A stretch of DNA of 64,000 nucleotides, from NCBI RefSeq assembly GCF_024346675.1, contig NZ_AP024850.1, forward strand, positions 1,674,001-1,738,000, written 5' to 3'. The notes under the pieces were generated by a model. It ran no database searches. It worked only from the letters and a program-made list of their open reading frames with translations, and was not told the origin of the DNA. Made by a program: the position numbers and the translations under genes. Of this stretch, positions 43,104 through 52,537 are shown one piece after another. Numbering within the stretch: the stretch's first letter is position 1; each line of letters starts with the position of its first letter. Source of the DNA: Photobacterium sanguinicancri (GTDB lineage Bacteria; Pseudomonadota; Gammaproteobacteria; Enterobacterales; Vibrionaceae).

Positions 43104-44931
43104 GAGGCTGTAGAATTTCTCGCTTTTTAGCCGATTTTCCATGTTTGATCGCCATTTATTCTACAGACAATGCCCTAAATGCTGCGCGATGATAGTGGCC
43201 TTTATCATGGTAAGGAAAGATATAGCGGCAAGATGAGAGTTTAGCGGCGTTTTTCGTTGATTTGAGAGGTTTTACCCTCTATATAATGCAATTTCGTAGC
43301 TTTTCTATGTTGTGGAGCATGCTGAACATCGCCCATTGGGCGTTTACTTTCTCTTTTCCTCTCAGCGTAAACCGGTTCATCTGTTTGTTGACGGTGATGT
43401 TGCCAAAAACAGGTTCAACGCACCCAAGCCGCTTACTGTATTGCCGCCTTCCTTCTGGGCTATCAATCTTGTCTTTCATAGCTTGCATGTGGTCAAAGCC
43501 TTTGGTGTTTTTGTAGATGAAGAACACTTGTCGGCCGACTTGCTTGCCAGGTGGTTTTCTCATGCACTGTGACTGGTGAACACATTGTCGGCAATCATTG
43601 AGATAACCACAAAACTGAGCGCCCCGTTCACCACGGATGACAGCATTTTTACTGCTTAGCCGCATTATTTTTCCGGCAGGGCAGCGACAAGTCATTTCGT
43701 CTTGGTTGAATTCAAACATGGAAATGGGGTAACAGGTTTTGCCTGTTTTCGAGCGTTTCTTTCGTTTTTTCGCTTGCTCAGTTTGATAGGTTTCACTGCT
43801 TTGAAACAGTGGGTTGCGGCTGCGAAAACCGGTATCGGCGACGTAACAGTCGTATGGCGTTTCTGCTAAGAACTTGAGGTTGGTTTTACTGTGAAAGCCA
43901 CTATCAGCGGTGAACTTGGTGGTGTACTGTGCCATATTCGGTAGCTTATCCAGTTGGGCTTTTAATGCGAGTACAGCAGGCTTCAGTGTTTGCTGCTCAC
44001 CAACGCTTCCCCATACTTGGCTGTGCAGAATGATTTGGTGTTTGTCATCGGTGATGGCGATGCCGTTATAACCTTGAATAGTACCTTTAGACGTAGTCAT
44101 TTTGGCGCTGTCGTTGTCGGTAATATTGCTTTTTATAGGTTTGTTGCTGCTGCCAAGTTTATCTTGAGTATTAGCGAGAAACGCCCCAATTTTATCGGCG
44201 CCCTTATCAAGCTTTTGCTTTTGTCGTAAGTCTTGTTCGATAACGTCATTTGGGAGTGCATCTTGGCTTTGATGACGCTCGATAATACGTTGGCTGGCGC
44301 GTTGAAGTTTCTCTTTCTTGCGTCGTAACTCGTCGTGTGTGCCACTCCATTCTTTACTGGCATTGGATGAAATTTTACAGCCATCAATAGCAAACATGTT
44401 ACGCCCGATAAGGCCTTGTTCATCACATATCATTAGAACTTGAGTAAACAGTGGCTCAATGGTGTCCTTCATCTGTGCGATGAAAGACGCAATAGTGGTG
44501 AAATGTGGTCTTGCATCCCCAGATAAACACATAAAGGTGACATTGTTGATGCAGGCTCTTTCTATGCGTCGGCTAGATAACATGCCGAGGGAATAGGCGT
44601 AAAAGACAACCTTAAGCATGATAGAAGGAGGGTAAGCCGCAGCCCCATTTTTGTCGTTGTGGTAGTGCGCATTAAAGGGCGAGAGGTCGAGGTGATTATC
44701 AACAATGTGGGAAATCGCATACTCGATAGTGCCGGGGATGAGTTGTTCATCGATGATGACAGGAACGAACATGTTTTGGTTCGAGTAATCGGTTTTGAAG
44801 TTGGGCATAACCGTGTCTCGTTGTGAATAATTTAGATTAGATCACAAGGAGTTAGTGCGTTCAAGTTCATGTCGTGATGAAATGGCGGTAGGATCAGAAT
44901 TGAGACGGGCGAGAAGAAATTCTACAGCCTC
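43104..44931. mobile_element. IS1182-family insertion sequence
   Basis: The element is 1828 bp, bounded by perfect 17-bp terminal inverted repeats (GAGGCTGTAGAATTTCT at 43104-43120 and its complement at 44915-44931). It carries one full-length transposase gene on the minus strand. GTT stands on both sides (43101-43103 and 44932-44934), as a 3-bp target duplication or part of the attC core. It looks intact. Confidence 0.88.
43279..44808 (-). CDS. IS1182-family transposase
   Basis: The 509-residue DDE transposase is of the IS1182 type. The N-terminal domain has YPPSIMLKVVFYAYSLGMLSSRRIERAC. The first catalytic Asp is in FAIDGCKISSNASKEW and the second in FTADSGFHS. A Cys-rich segment CRCPAGK-CGYLNDCRQCVHQSQC is typical of this family. 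The last part holds the Glu region (SKRLGCVEPVFGNI). No stop or frameshift is present, so the element could be active. Confidence 0.9.
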   Translation of the reverse strand: MPNFKTDYSNQNMFVPVIIDEQLIPGTIEYAISHIVDNHLDLSPFNAHYHNDKNGAAAYPPSIMLKVVFYAYSLGMLSSRRIERACINNVTFMCLSGDARPHFTTIASFIAQMKDTIEPLFTQVLMICDEQGLIGRNMFAIDGCKISSNASKEWSGTHDELRRKKEKLQRASQRIIERHQSQDALPNDVIEQDLRQKQKLDKGADKIGAFLANTQDKLGSSNKPIKSNITDNDSAKMTTSKGTIQGYNGIAITDDKHQIILHSQVWGSVGEQQTLKPAVLALKAQLDKLPNMAQYTTKFTADSGFHSKTNLKFLAETPYDCYVADTGFRSRNPLFQSSETYQTEQAKKRKKRSKTGKTCYPISMFEFNQDEMTCRCPAGKIMRLSSKNAVIRGERGAQFCGYLNDCRQCVHQSQCMRKPPGKQVGRQVFFIYKNTKGFDHMQAMKDKIDSPEGRRQYSKRLGCVEPVFGNITVNKQMNRFTLRGKEKVNAQWAMFSMLHNIEKLRNCII

Positions 44932-44938
44932 GTTAGCC

Positions 44939-45271
44939 CTCAGAGTCCTCCACGTTTTGTAGACACTTTACTAAGTTAGAACTACATCGATTTAAACCAA
45001 CACGAATTCACCTTAATTAAATTCTAATAAATAGAAAAAATGCAGGTATAAGCAGGGAGCTGTTATGCCTGCAAAATTATTGTATTTAACCTTCTATATG
45101 CTGCGTTTTTTAGAACAGGCAATCTAAGCCTATTTTTCCATTCAAATGTAATTTTTTCTTGTGATACCTTTCTCTAACCTCTGAATATTCTGGGTTATAA
45201 TGAAATGAGCTTATACAATTTAATATATCAGTGCTTTTAAGCTGTGACTGTTAATTGCTAAGGAGGTGAGT
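44939..45271. other. Remnant after IS, no clear gene
   Basis: Right of the attC half-core there is no frame of note. A rough hairpin with GCAGG/CCTGC arms lies at 45042-45072. The segment may be what is left of another cassette. Confidence 0.35.
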
Positions 45272-45421
45272 ATGACATTAGCTCAAAAAATAGCGTTAGG
45301 CTTAGGCTCGGGGTTATTGGCAGGCTCGGTGGCAGAGGTTTTAACTGAGTGGCAATTTAGCTGCTTTGCGCTAGGCCTTTTGTTGCTCAATTGCACGTTT
45401 GTCTCTATGAGCCTAAAGTGA
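45272..45421 (+). CDS. Small membrane protein (49 aa)
   Basis: A strong Shine-Dalgarno (AAGGAGGTGAG) stands 1-8 bp before ATG. The 49-residue product is hydrophobic with a Gly-rich first helix (IALGLGSGLLAGSVAEVL) and a second (FALGLLLLNCTFVSM). It is too short to match a family by eye but has better start signals than many genes here. Confidence 0.6.
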   Translation: MTLAQKIALGLGSGLLAGSVAEVLTEWQFSCFALGLLLLNCTFVSMSLK

Positions 45422-45477
45422 TCGCTGTTTGATGACTCTCATCGCGTTTCTAACCTGATTTTATTAACAAGAAAGAT

Positions 45478-45954
45478 ATGAAGTTAAGTCCCTTTGAGCA
45501 ACAGGACTATCACCAGCTTATTAAATGGATAATATCAGCTGAAACTAACTATTTATGGGGTGGCCCTGTTTTTTCTTACCCGCTTGATACGGAACAAATT
45601 CGCATTCACTGCAAGCAACACCAAGTCTTTCCTTTTCTGTTTACTTGCTCGGACAGCAAGCTTGGTTACGTGGAGTTGTATCAAGAATCTTGCGATCATT
45701 TTCGTATTTGTCGTGTCTTTATTGCAGGTGAACACCGCGGACAGGGCTTAGCCAAACAAATGCTGCTTCAGCTTATCGACAAAGCCGTGAATACTTTTAA
45801 TGCTAAGCAAGTGAGCTTGGCGGTTTTCGATCATAATCATGCTGCCAAAGCGTGTTATTTATCGCTAGGGTTCGAGGTTAGTTCAACGGAAAAAGGGCTT
45901 CGTTCTTTTAACGGTGAACCGTGGGATTTAATATTGATGGAAAAACACTTATAA
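45478..45954 (+). CDS. GNAT acetyltransferase, copy 2
   Basis: The 158-residue paralogue of the gene at 39781-40269 has the same RGQGLA acetyl-CoA loop and AVFDHNHAAKACYLSLGFE end. The N-terminal 50 residues differ at about ten positions (for example KWIISAETNYLWGG against QWIVSAEINYMWGG) while the rest is nearly identical. The two copies lie 5.7 kb apart in the same orientation, on either side of the IS and mini array. Confidence 0.85.
   Translation: MKLSPFEQQDYHQLIKWIISAETNYLWGGPVFSYPLDTEQIRIHCKQHQVFPFLFTCSDSKLGYVELYQESCDHFRICRVFIAGEHRGQGLAKQMLLQLIDKAVNTFNAKQVSLAVFDHNHAAKACYLSLGFEVSSTEKGLRSFNGEPWDLILMEKHL
45628..45930 (+). repeat. Converted tract, second copy
   Basis: These 303 bp are the partner of 39931-40233. 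The abrupt edges against more diverged sequence mark it as a conversion tract or the junction of an unequal exchange. Confidence 0.9.
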
Positions 45955-46067
45955 ATCATATCTTTAGATTTATTTTCGAGCGCCGGTTTAAGCTAAGTGC
46001 GCGTGTTGATACAAAGACCACTCATAGTCCAAGCCTCACTCTACACTCTGTCGATAGGTCGCATTTA

Positions 46068-46088
46068 TTACTAAACATTGTTTAGTAA
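46068..46088. promoter_or_regulatory. 21-bp palindrome, probable ROK operator
   Basis: Perfect 10-bp arms TTACTAAACA and TGTTTAGTAA around one central base lie 91 bp before the DUF5107-TPR gene. Two imperfect copies, each 17 of 21 bases by eye, stand in the promoter region of the ROK repressor gene (52538-52558 and 52580-52600). Sharing of the motif within one sugar locus makes it the likely operator of that repressor. Confidence 0.75.
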
Positions 46089-46178
46089 AGCGCGTGATTG
46101 CTTCATACATTCTGCTAACAAAATATTCCTTACACTGCTCATAACTTAATCATAACGGCTGACAGGTGGTTATAAGTC

Positions 46179-49100
46179 ATGAGTACGAATGCAAAAGCTT
46201 GGGTTGAACAGGTTGTTCTTCCTACTTACCCAACGGGCAAGGTTGATCCCAATCCGCTGTTTTTAGAGAACCGTGTTTATCAAGGCTCATCGGGTTCTGT
46301 TTATCCTTACGGTGTCATTGATAGCATTACGGATCAAAAAGTCGATCAAAGCTATCAAGCGGTATATATCGAAAATGATTACATTAAAGTCATGCTACTT
46401 CCTGAGCTTGGTGGACGCATTCACCGCGCGTATGACAAGGTAAAAGGGCGTGACTTTGTGTACTACAACGAAGTGGTTAAACCCGCACTGGTTGGCTTAT
46501 TAGGCCCGTGGATTTCTGGTGGTATCGAATTTAACTGGCCGCAACATCACCGCCCGACGACTTTTATGTCGACTGATTTCACCATAGAGCATCATGATGA
46601 TGGCGCCGTGACCGTGTGGATGGGCGAAGTCGAGCACATGTACGGTTTGCAAATCATGGCGGGCTTTAAGGTTTACCCAAACAAAGCGCTGATTGAGATC
46701 ACGGGTAAAGTCTATAACGGTAACGAAACGCCCCGTCAATTCTTGTGGTGGTCGAACCCAGCCGTTAAAGGTGGTGATGATCATCAAAGTATCTTCCCGC
46801 CTGATGTGACCGCGGTATACGATCACGGCAAGCGCGATGTTTCTAATTTTCCAATCGCAACGGGCGAATATTACAAGGTGGATTACTCGCCAGGTACTGA
46901 TATCTCGCGCTATAAAAACCTGCCTGTACCAACGTCTTATATGGCGGATAAATCGGCTTACGACTTTGTCGGTGCATACAGCCACGACGAGCAGGGCGGT
47001 TTGCTTCATGTTGCCAATCACCATGTCTCACCGGGTAAAAAACAATGGACCTGGGGTAACTGCGATTTCGGTATTGCATGGGATCGTCAACTCACTGATA
47101 CCAACGGCCCCTACATTGAATTAATGACAGGTGTCTTTACCGACAACCAACCCGATTTTACATGGATCGATAGCCATGAAGAGAAGGTGTTTGTTCAGCA
47201 CTTCTTGCCATACAGCAACCTTGGCAATGTGCATAACGCCAATACCGATGTGGCGATAAAACTTGAACGCTCAAATGGCAAACTAGCGTGGGCAGTGTAC
47301 GCCATTGCAGAAATTACTGATTACACCATGGTGATTTCAGACGGTAAGCATACCCTGTGTGAAACGTCATTAACCATGATGCCGGGTGAAACTCGCCAAG
47401 GGGAGTGCTTGCTTGATGGCCAATGTCTTGATCAATGTTTTGGTCAATGTGTCGACCATGTCGATCAGAGCGAACTCACAACAGCTAACCGCTTAACCAT
47501 GATAGTCACTGCTGCAGATGGTTTCAGCTCGTTATCTTATAGCGAACATATCGCCGCAACGGACGAACCAACGCCAGAACCTGCCACGCCGCCCGCATTA
47601 CCTGCTGACGTCGACAGTGTTGAAGCCTTGTATTTCATCGGTCAGCACCTTCAGCAATACCATCATGCAACGCGAAGCCCAGTTGATTACTACCAAGAAG
47701 CGTTAACGCGTGACCCGAACCATTACCAAACCAATGTGGCCATGGCATCGCTGGCGTACGAGGGGGCTGATTACCCCGCAACACTTTCCTACGCCAATGC
47801 CGCACTGGCACGAGCTCATCAATTTAATAAGAACCCGCTGTGCGGCAAAGCGAGTTACTTGCGAGGTTGTGCCAATGAGAAGTTAGGCCACTTGGACCAT
47901 GCCTTTAGCGATGTCTTTAAGGCAACGTGGAGTGCTAACTGCCGTGATACTGGGTTTTATGCCGCAGCTCGTATTGCGACTAAGCAATCTCGTTGGGGGG
48001 AAGCGCTGGATTATGCGAGCCGTGCTTTACAGCTTAACGGCATGCATTACCAAGCAGCGACTCTGAAAGCGCACTTGCTGATCACGCTGAACCGCGCCAC
48101 CGAAGCGGCTGCCTTTATTAAAACGCAAAAAACGATTCAGCCGCTGGGCTATGGCTTGGCTTTCGAGCAATACCAGCTCAGTCAAACAACCGCAGATTTA
48201 GCCTTATTCAAACACCTAATGAACGGGCGCGAAGCCAATGCGATCCATCTGGTGAATTTCTATTTGTCGATTGGGGCTACGGAAAGTGCAAAAACCGTAT
48301 TAGCTCAGTGTGATAGCCAAGGCGCGATGACTTGTATCTACCAAGCTTATTTATCTGATGTGAAAGCTGACGTTAAGACGTGGCTAGACACGGCGGCAGA
48401 GACCTTCGCAGATAACGTGTTGTTCCCCAATACATTGACGGAAATTGGGGTGCTGGATGCTTTCCCTGATCACTATTTTACTCAGTACTTATTGGGTTGC
48501 TTCTTCTACGCCAAACGTAATTATTCTCGCGCAGTACGCCACTGGGAACAGGTCTTACACCTAAATCCTGACTATGCGCCGGTATTACGTAACTTGTCGG
48601 TTCACGCATACAACAAATGCCAAGATCCACAGAAAGCCATTGAGTTGATGTCGCGTGCGTTTGCACTTTCGCCTGACGATGCCCGTATTTTGTACGAGTT
48701 AGATTTCCTTCATCAAGCTGTAACGACCGAGCCTGCAACGCGATTAGCACTGTTACAATCGCACTTAGAGGTGGTTGAAAAACGGGATGATTTAACCGCA
48801 GAGCTGCTCAACTTGTGCAATATCACAGGGCAGTTAGAGCAGGCTGCTGAGTGTTTAGCAACAAGACAATTCCATCCATGGGAAGGAGGCGAAGGACGCA
48901 TCACAGGCCAGTTTGTGGTGAACAAATTACGCGCAGCTCTGGGCTTAATAAACCAGCATGCCTATACCGATGCAATTGCATGTTTACAAGCTGCGCTACA
49001 TTACCCGCATAACTTGGGTGAAGGGCGTTTAGTTGGGCAAACCGATAACGATCTGTATTACTACCTAGGTTATTGCTACCAACAGCTAGATCAACATCAA

Positions 49101-49595
49101 CAGGCTGCTCAATATTTCAAATGTGCTACACAGGGTAAACAAGAAATAGGGCAAAGCCGTTATTATAACGATCAACCTGCGGATTACTTGTTCTATCAAG
49201 CCGCGGCACTGCATCAATTAGGCGAGACTGAAAAAGCGGTTTCACTGAATGAAAATATGGTGGCGTGGGCTGACGTAGAAGCTGATACACCCGTTGAGAC
49301 GGACTTCTTCGCGGTATCGCTGCCTGCCTTGATTGTGTTTGATGGTGATTTACAAGCCGAGCATCAACAGCATTGCTTGTTCGTGAAAGCCATGGGGCTG
49401 CTGGGGTTGGCGTTGATAACCGAACAGGGTAATCATATTGCGTACAGCACAGAAGATGCCGAGACAGATCAGCAACTAACGTTTGAACACACTTTGCAGG
49501 CATTGTTAACCCAATCGCCAGCACATACTAAAGCGAACTTATTTAAAGAAGTCGCGCAACATCGCTACGCCTTTGGCCGTTACGGTCAAATGTAA
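46179..49595 (+). CDS. DUF5107 domain protein with TPR repeats
   Basis: The 1138-residue protein has no signal peptide. Residues 40-340 match DUF5107, a beta-sandwich of galactose-mutarotase-like type (ENDYIKVMLLPELGGRIHRAYDK, GGIEFNWPQHHRP, FLWWSNPAV, KQWTWGNCDFGIAWDR). From about 500 to 1060 it consists of TPR-like helical pairs (for example YFYAKRNYSRAVRHWEQVLHLNPDYAPVLRNL). Genes of this type lie with sugar transporters. A role in binding or processing a saccharide in the cytoplasm is likely, but the reaction is not established here. It is the first gene of a transcript with the sugar porter and carries the ROK palindrome in front. Confidence 0.8.
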   Translation: MSTNAKAWVEQVVLPTYPTGKVDPNPLFLENRVYQGSSGSVYPYGVIDSITDQKVDQSYQAVYIENDYIKVMLLPELGGRIHRAYDKVKGRDFVYYNEVVKPALVGLLGPWISGGIEFNWPQHHRPTTFMSTDFTIEHHDDGAVTVWMGEVEHMYGLQIMAGFKVYPNKALIEITGKVYNGNETPRQFLWWSNPAVKGGDDHQSIFPPDVTAVYDHGKRDVSNFPIATGEYYKVDYSPGTDISRYKNLPVPTSYMADKSAYDFVGAYSHDEQGGLLHVANHHVSPGKKQWTWGNCDFGIAWDRQLTDTNGPYIELMTGVFTDNQPDFTWIDSHEEKVFVQHFLPYSNLGNVHNANTDVAIKLERSNGKLAWAVYAIAEITDYTMVISDGKHTLCETSLTMMPGETRQGECLLDGQCLDQCFGQCVDHVDQSELTTANRLTMIVTAADGFSSLSYSEHIAATDEPTPEPATPPALPADVDSVEALYFIGQHLQQYHHATRSPVDYYQEALTRDPNHYQTNVAMASLAYEGADYPATLSYANAALARAHQFNKNPLCGKASYLRGCANEKLGHLDHAFSDVFKATWSANCRDTGFYAAARIATKQSRWGEALDYASRALQLNGMHYQAATLKAHLLITLNRATEAAAFIKTQKTIQPLGYGLAFEQYQLSQTTADLALFKHLMNGREANAIHLVNFYLSIGATESAKTVLAQCDSQGAMTCIYQAYLSDVKADVKTWLDTAAETFADNVLFPNTLTEIGVLDAFPDHYFTQYLLGCFFYAKRNYSRAVRHWEQVLHLNPDYAPVLRNLSVHAYNKCQDPQKAIELMSRAFALSPDDARILYELDFLHQAVTTEPATRLALLQSHLEVVEKRDDLTAELLNLCNITGQLEQAAECLATRQFHPWEGGEGRITGQFVVNKLRAALGLINQHAYTDAIACLQAALHYPHNLGEGRLVGQTDNDLYYYLGYCYQQLDQHQQAAQYFKCATQGKQEIGQSRYYNDQPADYLFYQAAALHQLGETEKAVSLNENMVAWADVEADTPVETDFFAVSLPALIVFDGDLQAEHQQHCLFVKAMGLLGLALITEQGNHIAYSTEDAETDQQLTFEHTLQALLTQSPAHTKANLFKEVAQHRYAFGRYGQM

Positions 49596-49601
49596 TGGAT
49601 A

Positions 49602-49635
49602 GGTCACCTCGGGTGATCTATCGCCTGAGGTGACC
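49602..49635 (+). promoter_or_regulatory. Long imperfect palindrome between operon genes
   Basis: Arms GGTCACCTC and GAGGTGACC enclose further paired bases (GG/CC, GAT/ATC), giving a nearly continuous 34-nt hairpin 7 bp after the DUF5107 stop and 46 bp before the transporter. With no T-run behind it, it may protect or process the mRNA, or reduce read-through into the porter gene. Confidence 0.6.
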
Positions 49636-49681
49636 ATAAAACAATAACTTGAATAGACGTGTACCTCTACAAGGATTGATT

Positions 49682-51109
49682 ATGAGTAAGACAAGCGATC
49701 AACTCAACATGAGAAATATCTGGCTCATCAGCCTGGTTGCTGCCTGCGGTGGGTTGTTATTTGGTTATGACTGGGTGGTTATTGGTGGGGCAAAGCCCTT
49801 TTATGAAGCCTACTTTAATATTACTAGTGCGTCGTTGTCGGGTTGGGCAATGAGTTCGGCGTTACTGGGTTGCATGGCAGGGGCGTTCATCGCAGGTACT
49901 GTCTCTGACAAATACGGACGTAAACGTCCTTTGATCTTAGCGGCACTCTTGTTTGTGATTTCAGCATGGGGCACCGCAGCGGCAGACAGTTTTAATGCCT
50001 TTATTGTCTTTCGTATTATTGGCGGGGTAGGGATAGGTTTAGCCTCTGCGTTATCACCTATGTATATCGCCGAAATAGCACCTGCAGAAAAACGCGGTAA
50101 GTTTGTAGCGATTAACCAGCTAACCATAGTGATTGGGGTATTAGCGGCACAAATCATTAACTTGATGATTGCAGAGCCTGTGGCAACTGGCGCGGCACAA
50201 GCCGACATTTTACAATCATGGAACGGCCAAATGGGTTGGCGCTACATGTTTGGTGCCGAATTGGTGCCAGCACTCGCGTTTTTACTTTTGATGTTTGTGG
50301 TGCCTGAATCGCCACGTTGGTTAGTGAAAATGGGAATGGCAGAAAAAGCCAAAGGCACATTACGTCGCATTGGTAGTGAAAGCTATGCTAGCCGCACCGT
50401 GGCAGAAATTGAAAGTACACTGTCAGCCGAAACCCGTTCGCTACCTTTTAGTGCGCTGTTAAAGCCAGATGTAAAACCCATTTTGATCATTGGTGTGGTG
50501 TTGGCAGCGTTCCAGCAGTGGTGTGGGATCAACGTGATCTTCAATTACGCCCAAGAGATTTTTGCTTCCGCTGGGTTTGACATTAACGACACCTTGAAAT
50601 CGATTGTTGCCACGGGCTTAATCAACCTGGTCTTTACGATTTTGGCGATTCCGTTTGTTGATAAAATCGGCCGTCGTAAATTAATGATTGTTGGCTCATT
50701 TGGCCTAACCATTATTTACGGCTTAATGTCTGCGGCTTATGCATTCGGCATGTTAGGACTGCCTGTGCTGTTATTGGTGCTGGTGGCTATTTCTATCTAC
50801 GCACTGACATTGGCACCTGTGACTTGGGTCTTGCTGTCTGAAATCTTCCCGAACAAAGTGCGTGGTACCGCCATGTCGGTTAGTACGCTTGCACTCTGGG
50901 TGGCGTGTTTCGCACTTACATATACCTTCCCATTACTTAACGCTGGGTTAGGCGCATCGGGTTCTTTCTTACTGTACGGTGTTATTTGTGCTTGTGGCTT
51001 TGTTTTCATCTATCGCCACGTGCCAGAAACCAAAGGTCGTTCATTAGAAGAGTTAGAGAAAGAGCTGGTGGCACAATCGGCTAATCTAGGCAAAAAAGTA
51101 AACGCATAA
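49682..51109 (+). CDS. Sugar porter family MFS transporter
   Basis: The 475-residue permease of the XylE/GalP sugar porter type has 12 helices and the family signatures: GGLLFGYDWVVIGG, the loop GTVSDKYGRKRPLIL, the helix-4/5 motif RIIGGVGIGLASALSPMYIAEIAPAEKRG, VPESPRWLV before the central loop, FQQWCGINVIFNYAQEIF, and PETKGRSLEELE at the end. The ATG at 49682 with AAGGATTG before it is preferred over the upstream in-frame start at 49649. The substrate is probably the monosaccharide released or bound by the DUF5107 protein and mutarotated by the epimerase. Confidence 0.88.
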   Translation: MSKTSDQLNMRNIWLISLVAACGGLLFGYDWVVIGGAKPFYEAYFNITSASLSGWAMSSALLGCMAGAFIAGTVSDKYGRKRPLILAALLFVISAWGTAAADSFNAFIVFRIIGGVGIGLASALSPMYIAEIAPAEKRGKFVAINQLTIVIGVLAAQIINLMIAEPVATGAAQADILQSWNGQMGWRYMFGAELVPALAFLLLMFVVPESPRWLVKMGMAEKAKGTLRRIGSESYASRTVAEIESTLSAETRSLPFSALLKPDVKPILIIGVVLAAFQQWCGINVIFNYAQEIFASAGFDINDTLKSIVATGLINLVFTILAIPFVDKIGRRKLMIVGSFGLTIIYGLMSAAYAFGMLGLPVLLLVLVAISIYALTLAPVTWVLLSEIFPNKVRGTAMSVSTLALWVACFALTYTFPLLNAGLGASGSFLLYGVICACGFVFIYRHVPETKGRSLEELEKELVAQSANLGKKVNA

Positions 51110-51176
51110 GCGTAAAAAGCGATACCAGTAGCAACGGCGATAACCACTGCTACAACAGTAGAAACAAGCATAACGG

Positions 51177-51206
51177 AAAAAGATCACCCCAGCGGTGATC
51201 TTTTTT
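51177..51206. terminator. Bidirectional terminator, porter/ROK
   Basis: Perfect 12-bp arms with AAAAAGATCACC and GGTGATCTTTTT have T-runs on both strands. It lies exactly between convergent stops at 51109 and 51205. Confidence 0.88.
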
Positions 51207-52485
51207 ATGCGAGAAACAAACTATCCAGTTCCTGTTCAACCCATAAATAGCTCATGCCCATCACACGTTCTATTTGGCTTAGCTGACCAAACGACACCAG
51301 TGTTTGATCTTGGCGGCGGGCATTCTTATCTTCAAACGGATTCGTGAGTGTTTGATCTGTGATCGTATTTAACCAAGGTTGACCCAAGGCACAAGTGTTA
51401 CCGTACAGAATGATTTTATTGATGTTCAGAGTGATCAGAAAATTATACAAAGCTTGACCAAGTACTGTTGCAGCGCGTTGCGCGACATCTAACGCGATAG
51501 GATCGTGTTGTTGATAGCGCAGAACAAAATCATCAAATGCGAGAGTTTGTCCTTTTTCTATCTTTATCTCTCGTGTTTGCGGAAAGTGCGCACTCTCATC
51601 CTTACGAGTTGTCTTGTTATGACGGTGTAACGCAGAGTGTTGAGCATAGCGCTCGCACAAGGCTTTTGAACTGGCTTCGGTCTCTAAACATCCTTCGCGG
51701 CCACAACCGCAAATAATGTCGTTATTTGCCACTTTAGTGTGACCGATTTGCCCACTGCCAAACATTTTGCCGCGGTAGATATTATTGTTGATCAGGAACG
51801 AAGAGCCGATCCCGTAATCGATATTCAGTACGCAGAAATCCTGCCCACTGTGGCCGCCTAACCACTTTTCTGCCAGTGCCATCATCACACAATCATTATC
51901 GACCAACACATCAACATGTAAGCGTTGTTCGAGAATGTATTTAAGCTCTATGGCTTGTGTCCACGGGGCTTGTGGCATCCGCATTGACGATCCAACATGA
52001 GTATCCACTTGTCCATGTACCGCAATCGATAGTCGATACGGTGTGGTGCGGTTCACTTGGCGACAGGCAACAATTACAGCAACAATATCGTCGATGAGTG
52101 CCTCTGGCGTAGCAGGTGCAATGGCTTGATTGATGAACGCAGAGCAGGGGGTAATTTCATTATCGACCATGATGGCCTGAATGCGGGTTGGAGACACGTT
52201 AAGGCAAATGGTATCGGGGCGATGGCGCGATACATTGTACAAGCCTTTAAAGTTGCCCTTGCTAACGTGTGGCGACACGGTATTTTCAACGCGGCCTTGC
52301 TCGATTAATGCATCAATGATCTTGGTGATCGCTGGAATGCTTAATTGTGTTGCCTGCGCCAGTTGTGATTTGGTCATCCCTTTGTTTTTATACAGCAACG
52401 CCATGATGATACGGCAGTTATATTGTCGCACCTGTTGGTTGTTAAGGCCCTTATGGCCATTGAACCCTAAGGTATTGGTCATCAT
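51205..52485 (-). CDS. ROK family transcriptional repressor
   Basis: The 426-residue protein is of the NagC/Mlc/XylR type. It has an N-terminal winged helix (RIIMALLYKNKGMTKSQLAQATQLSIPAITKIIDALIEQGRV), then a ROK sugar-kinase-like domain. DNDCVMMALAEKWLGG and the zinc-binding segment GHTKVANNDIICGCGREGCLETEAS hold the His and three Cys of ROK proteins. It is divergent from the epimerase gene, with two palindrome copies in the 248-bp gap. It is expected to release DNA on binding a sugar. Confidence 0.87.
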   Translation of the reverse strand: MMTNTLGFNGHKGLNNQQVRQYNCRIIMALLYKNKGMTKSQLAQATQLSIPAITKIIDALIEQGRVENTVSPHVSKGNFKGLYNVSRHRPDTICLNVSPTRIQAIMVDNEITPCSAFINQAIAPATPEALIDDIVAVIVACRQVNRTTPYRLSIAVHGQVDTHVGSSMRMPQAPWTQAIELKYILEQRLHVDVLVDNDCVMMALAEKWLGGHSGQDFCVLNIDYGIGSSFLINNNIYRGKMFGSGQIGHTKVANNDIICGCGREGCLETEASSKALCERYAQHSALHRHNKTTRKDESAHFPQTREIKIEKGQTLAFDDFVLRYQQHDPIALDVAQRAATVLGQALYNFLITLNINKIILYGNTCALGQPWLNTITDQTLTNPFEDKNARRQDQTLVSFGQLSQIERVMGMSYLWVEQELDSLFLA

Positions 52486-52537
52486 TGTTTGTCACCACCT
52501 AATCAAAGTCGCTTTACTGGCTGCGTCATTAACCCTA

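Noticed and set aside
43262..43572. Plus-strand frames inside the IS element
   Set aside because: They are antisense to the full-length transposase gene.
46500..47024. 174-residue minus-strand frame
   Set aside because: It lies wholly within the DUF5107 coding sequence on the opposite strand and has no start signals.
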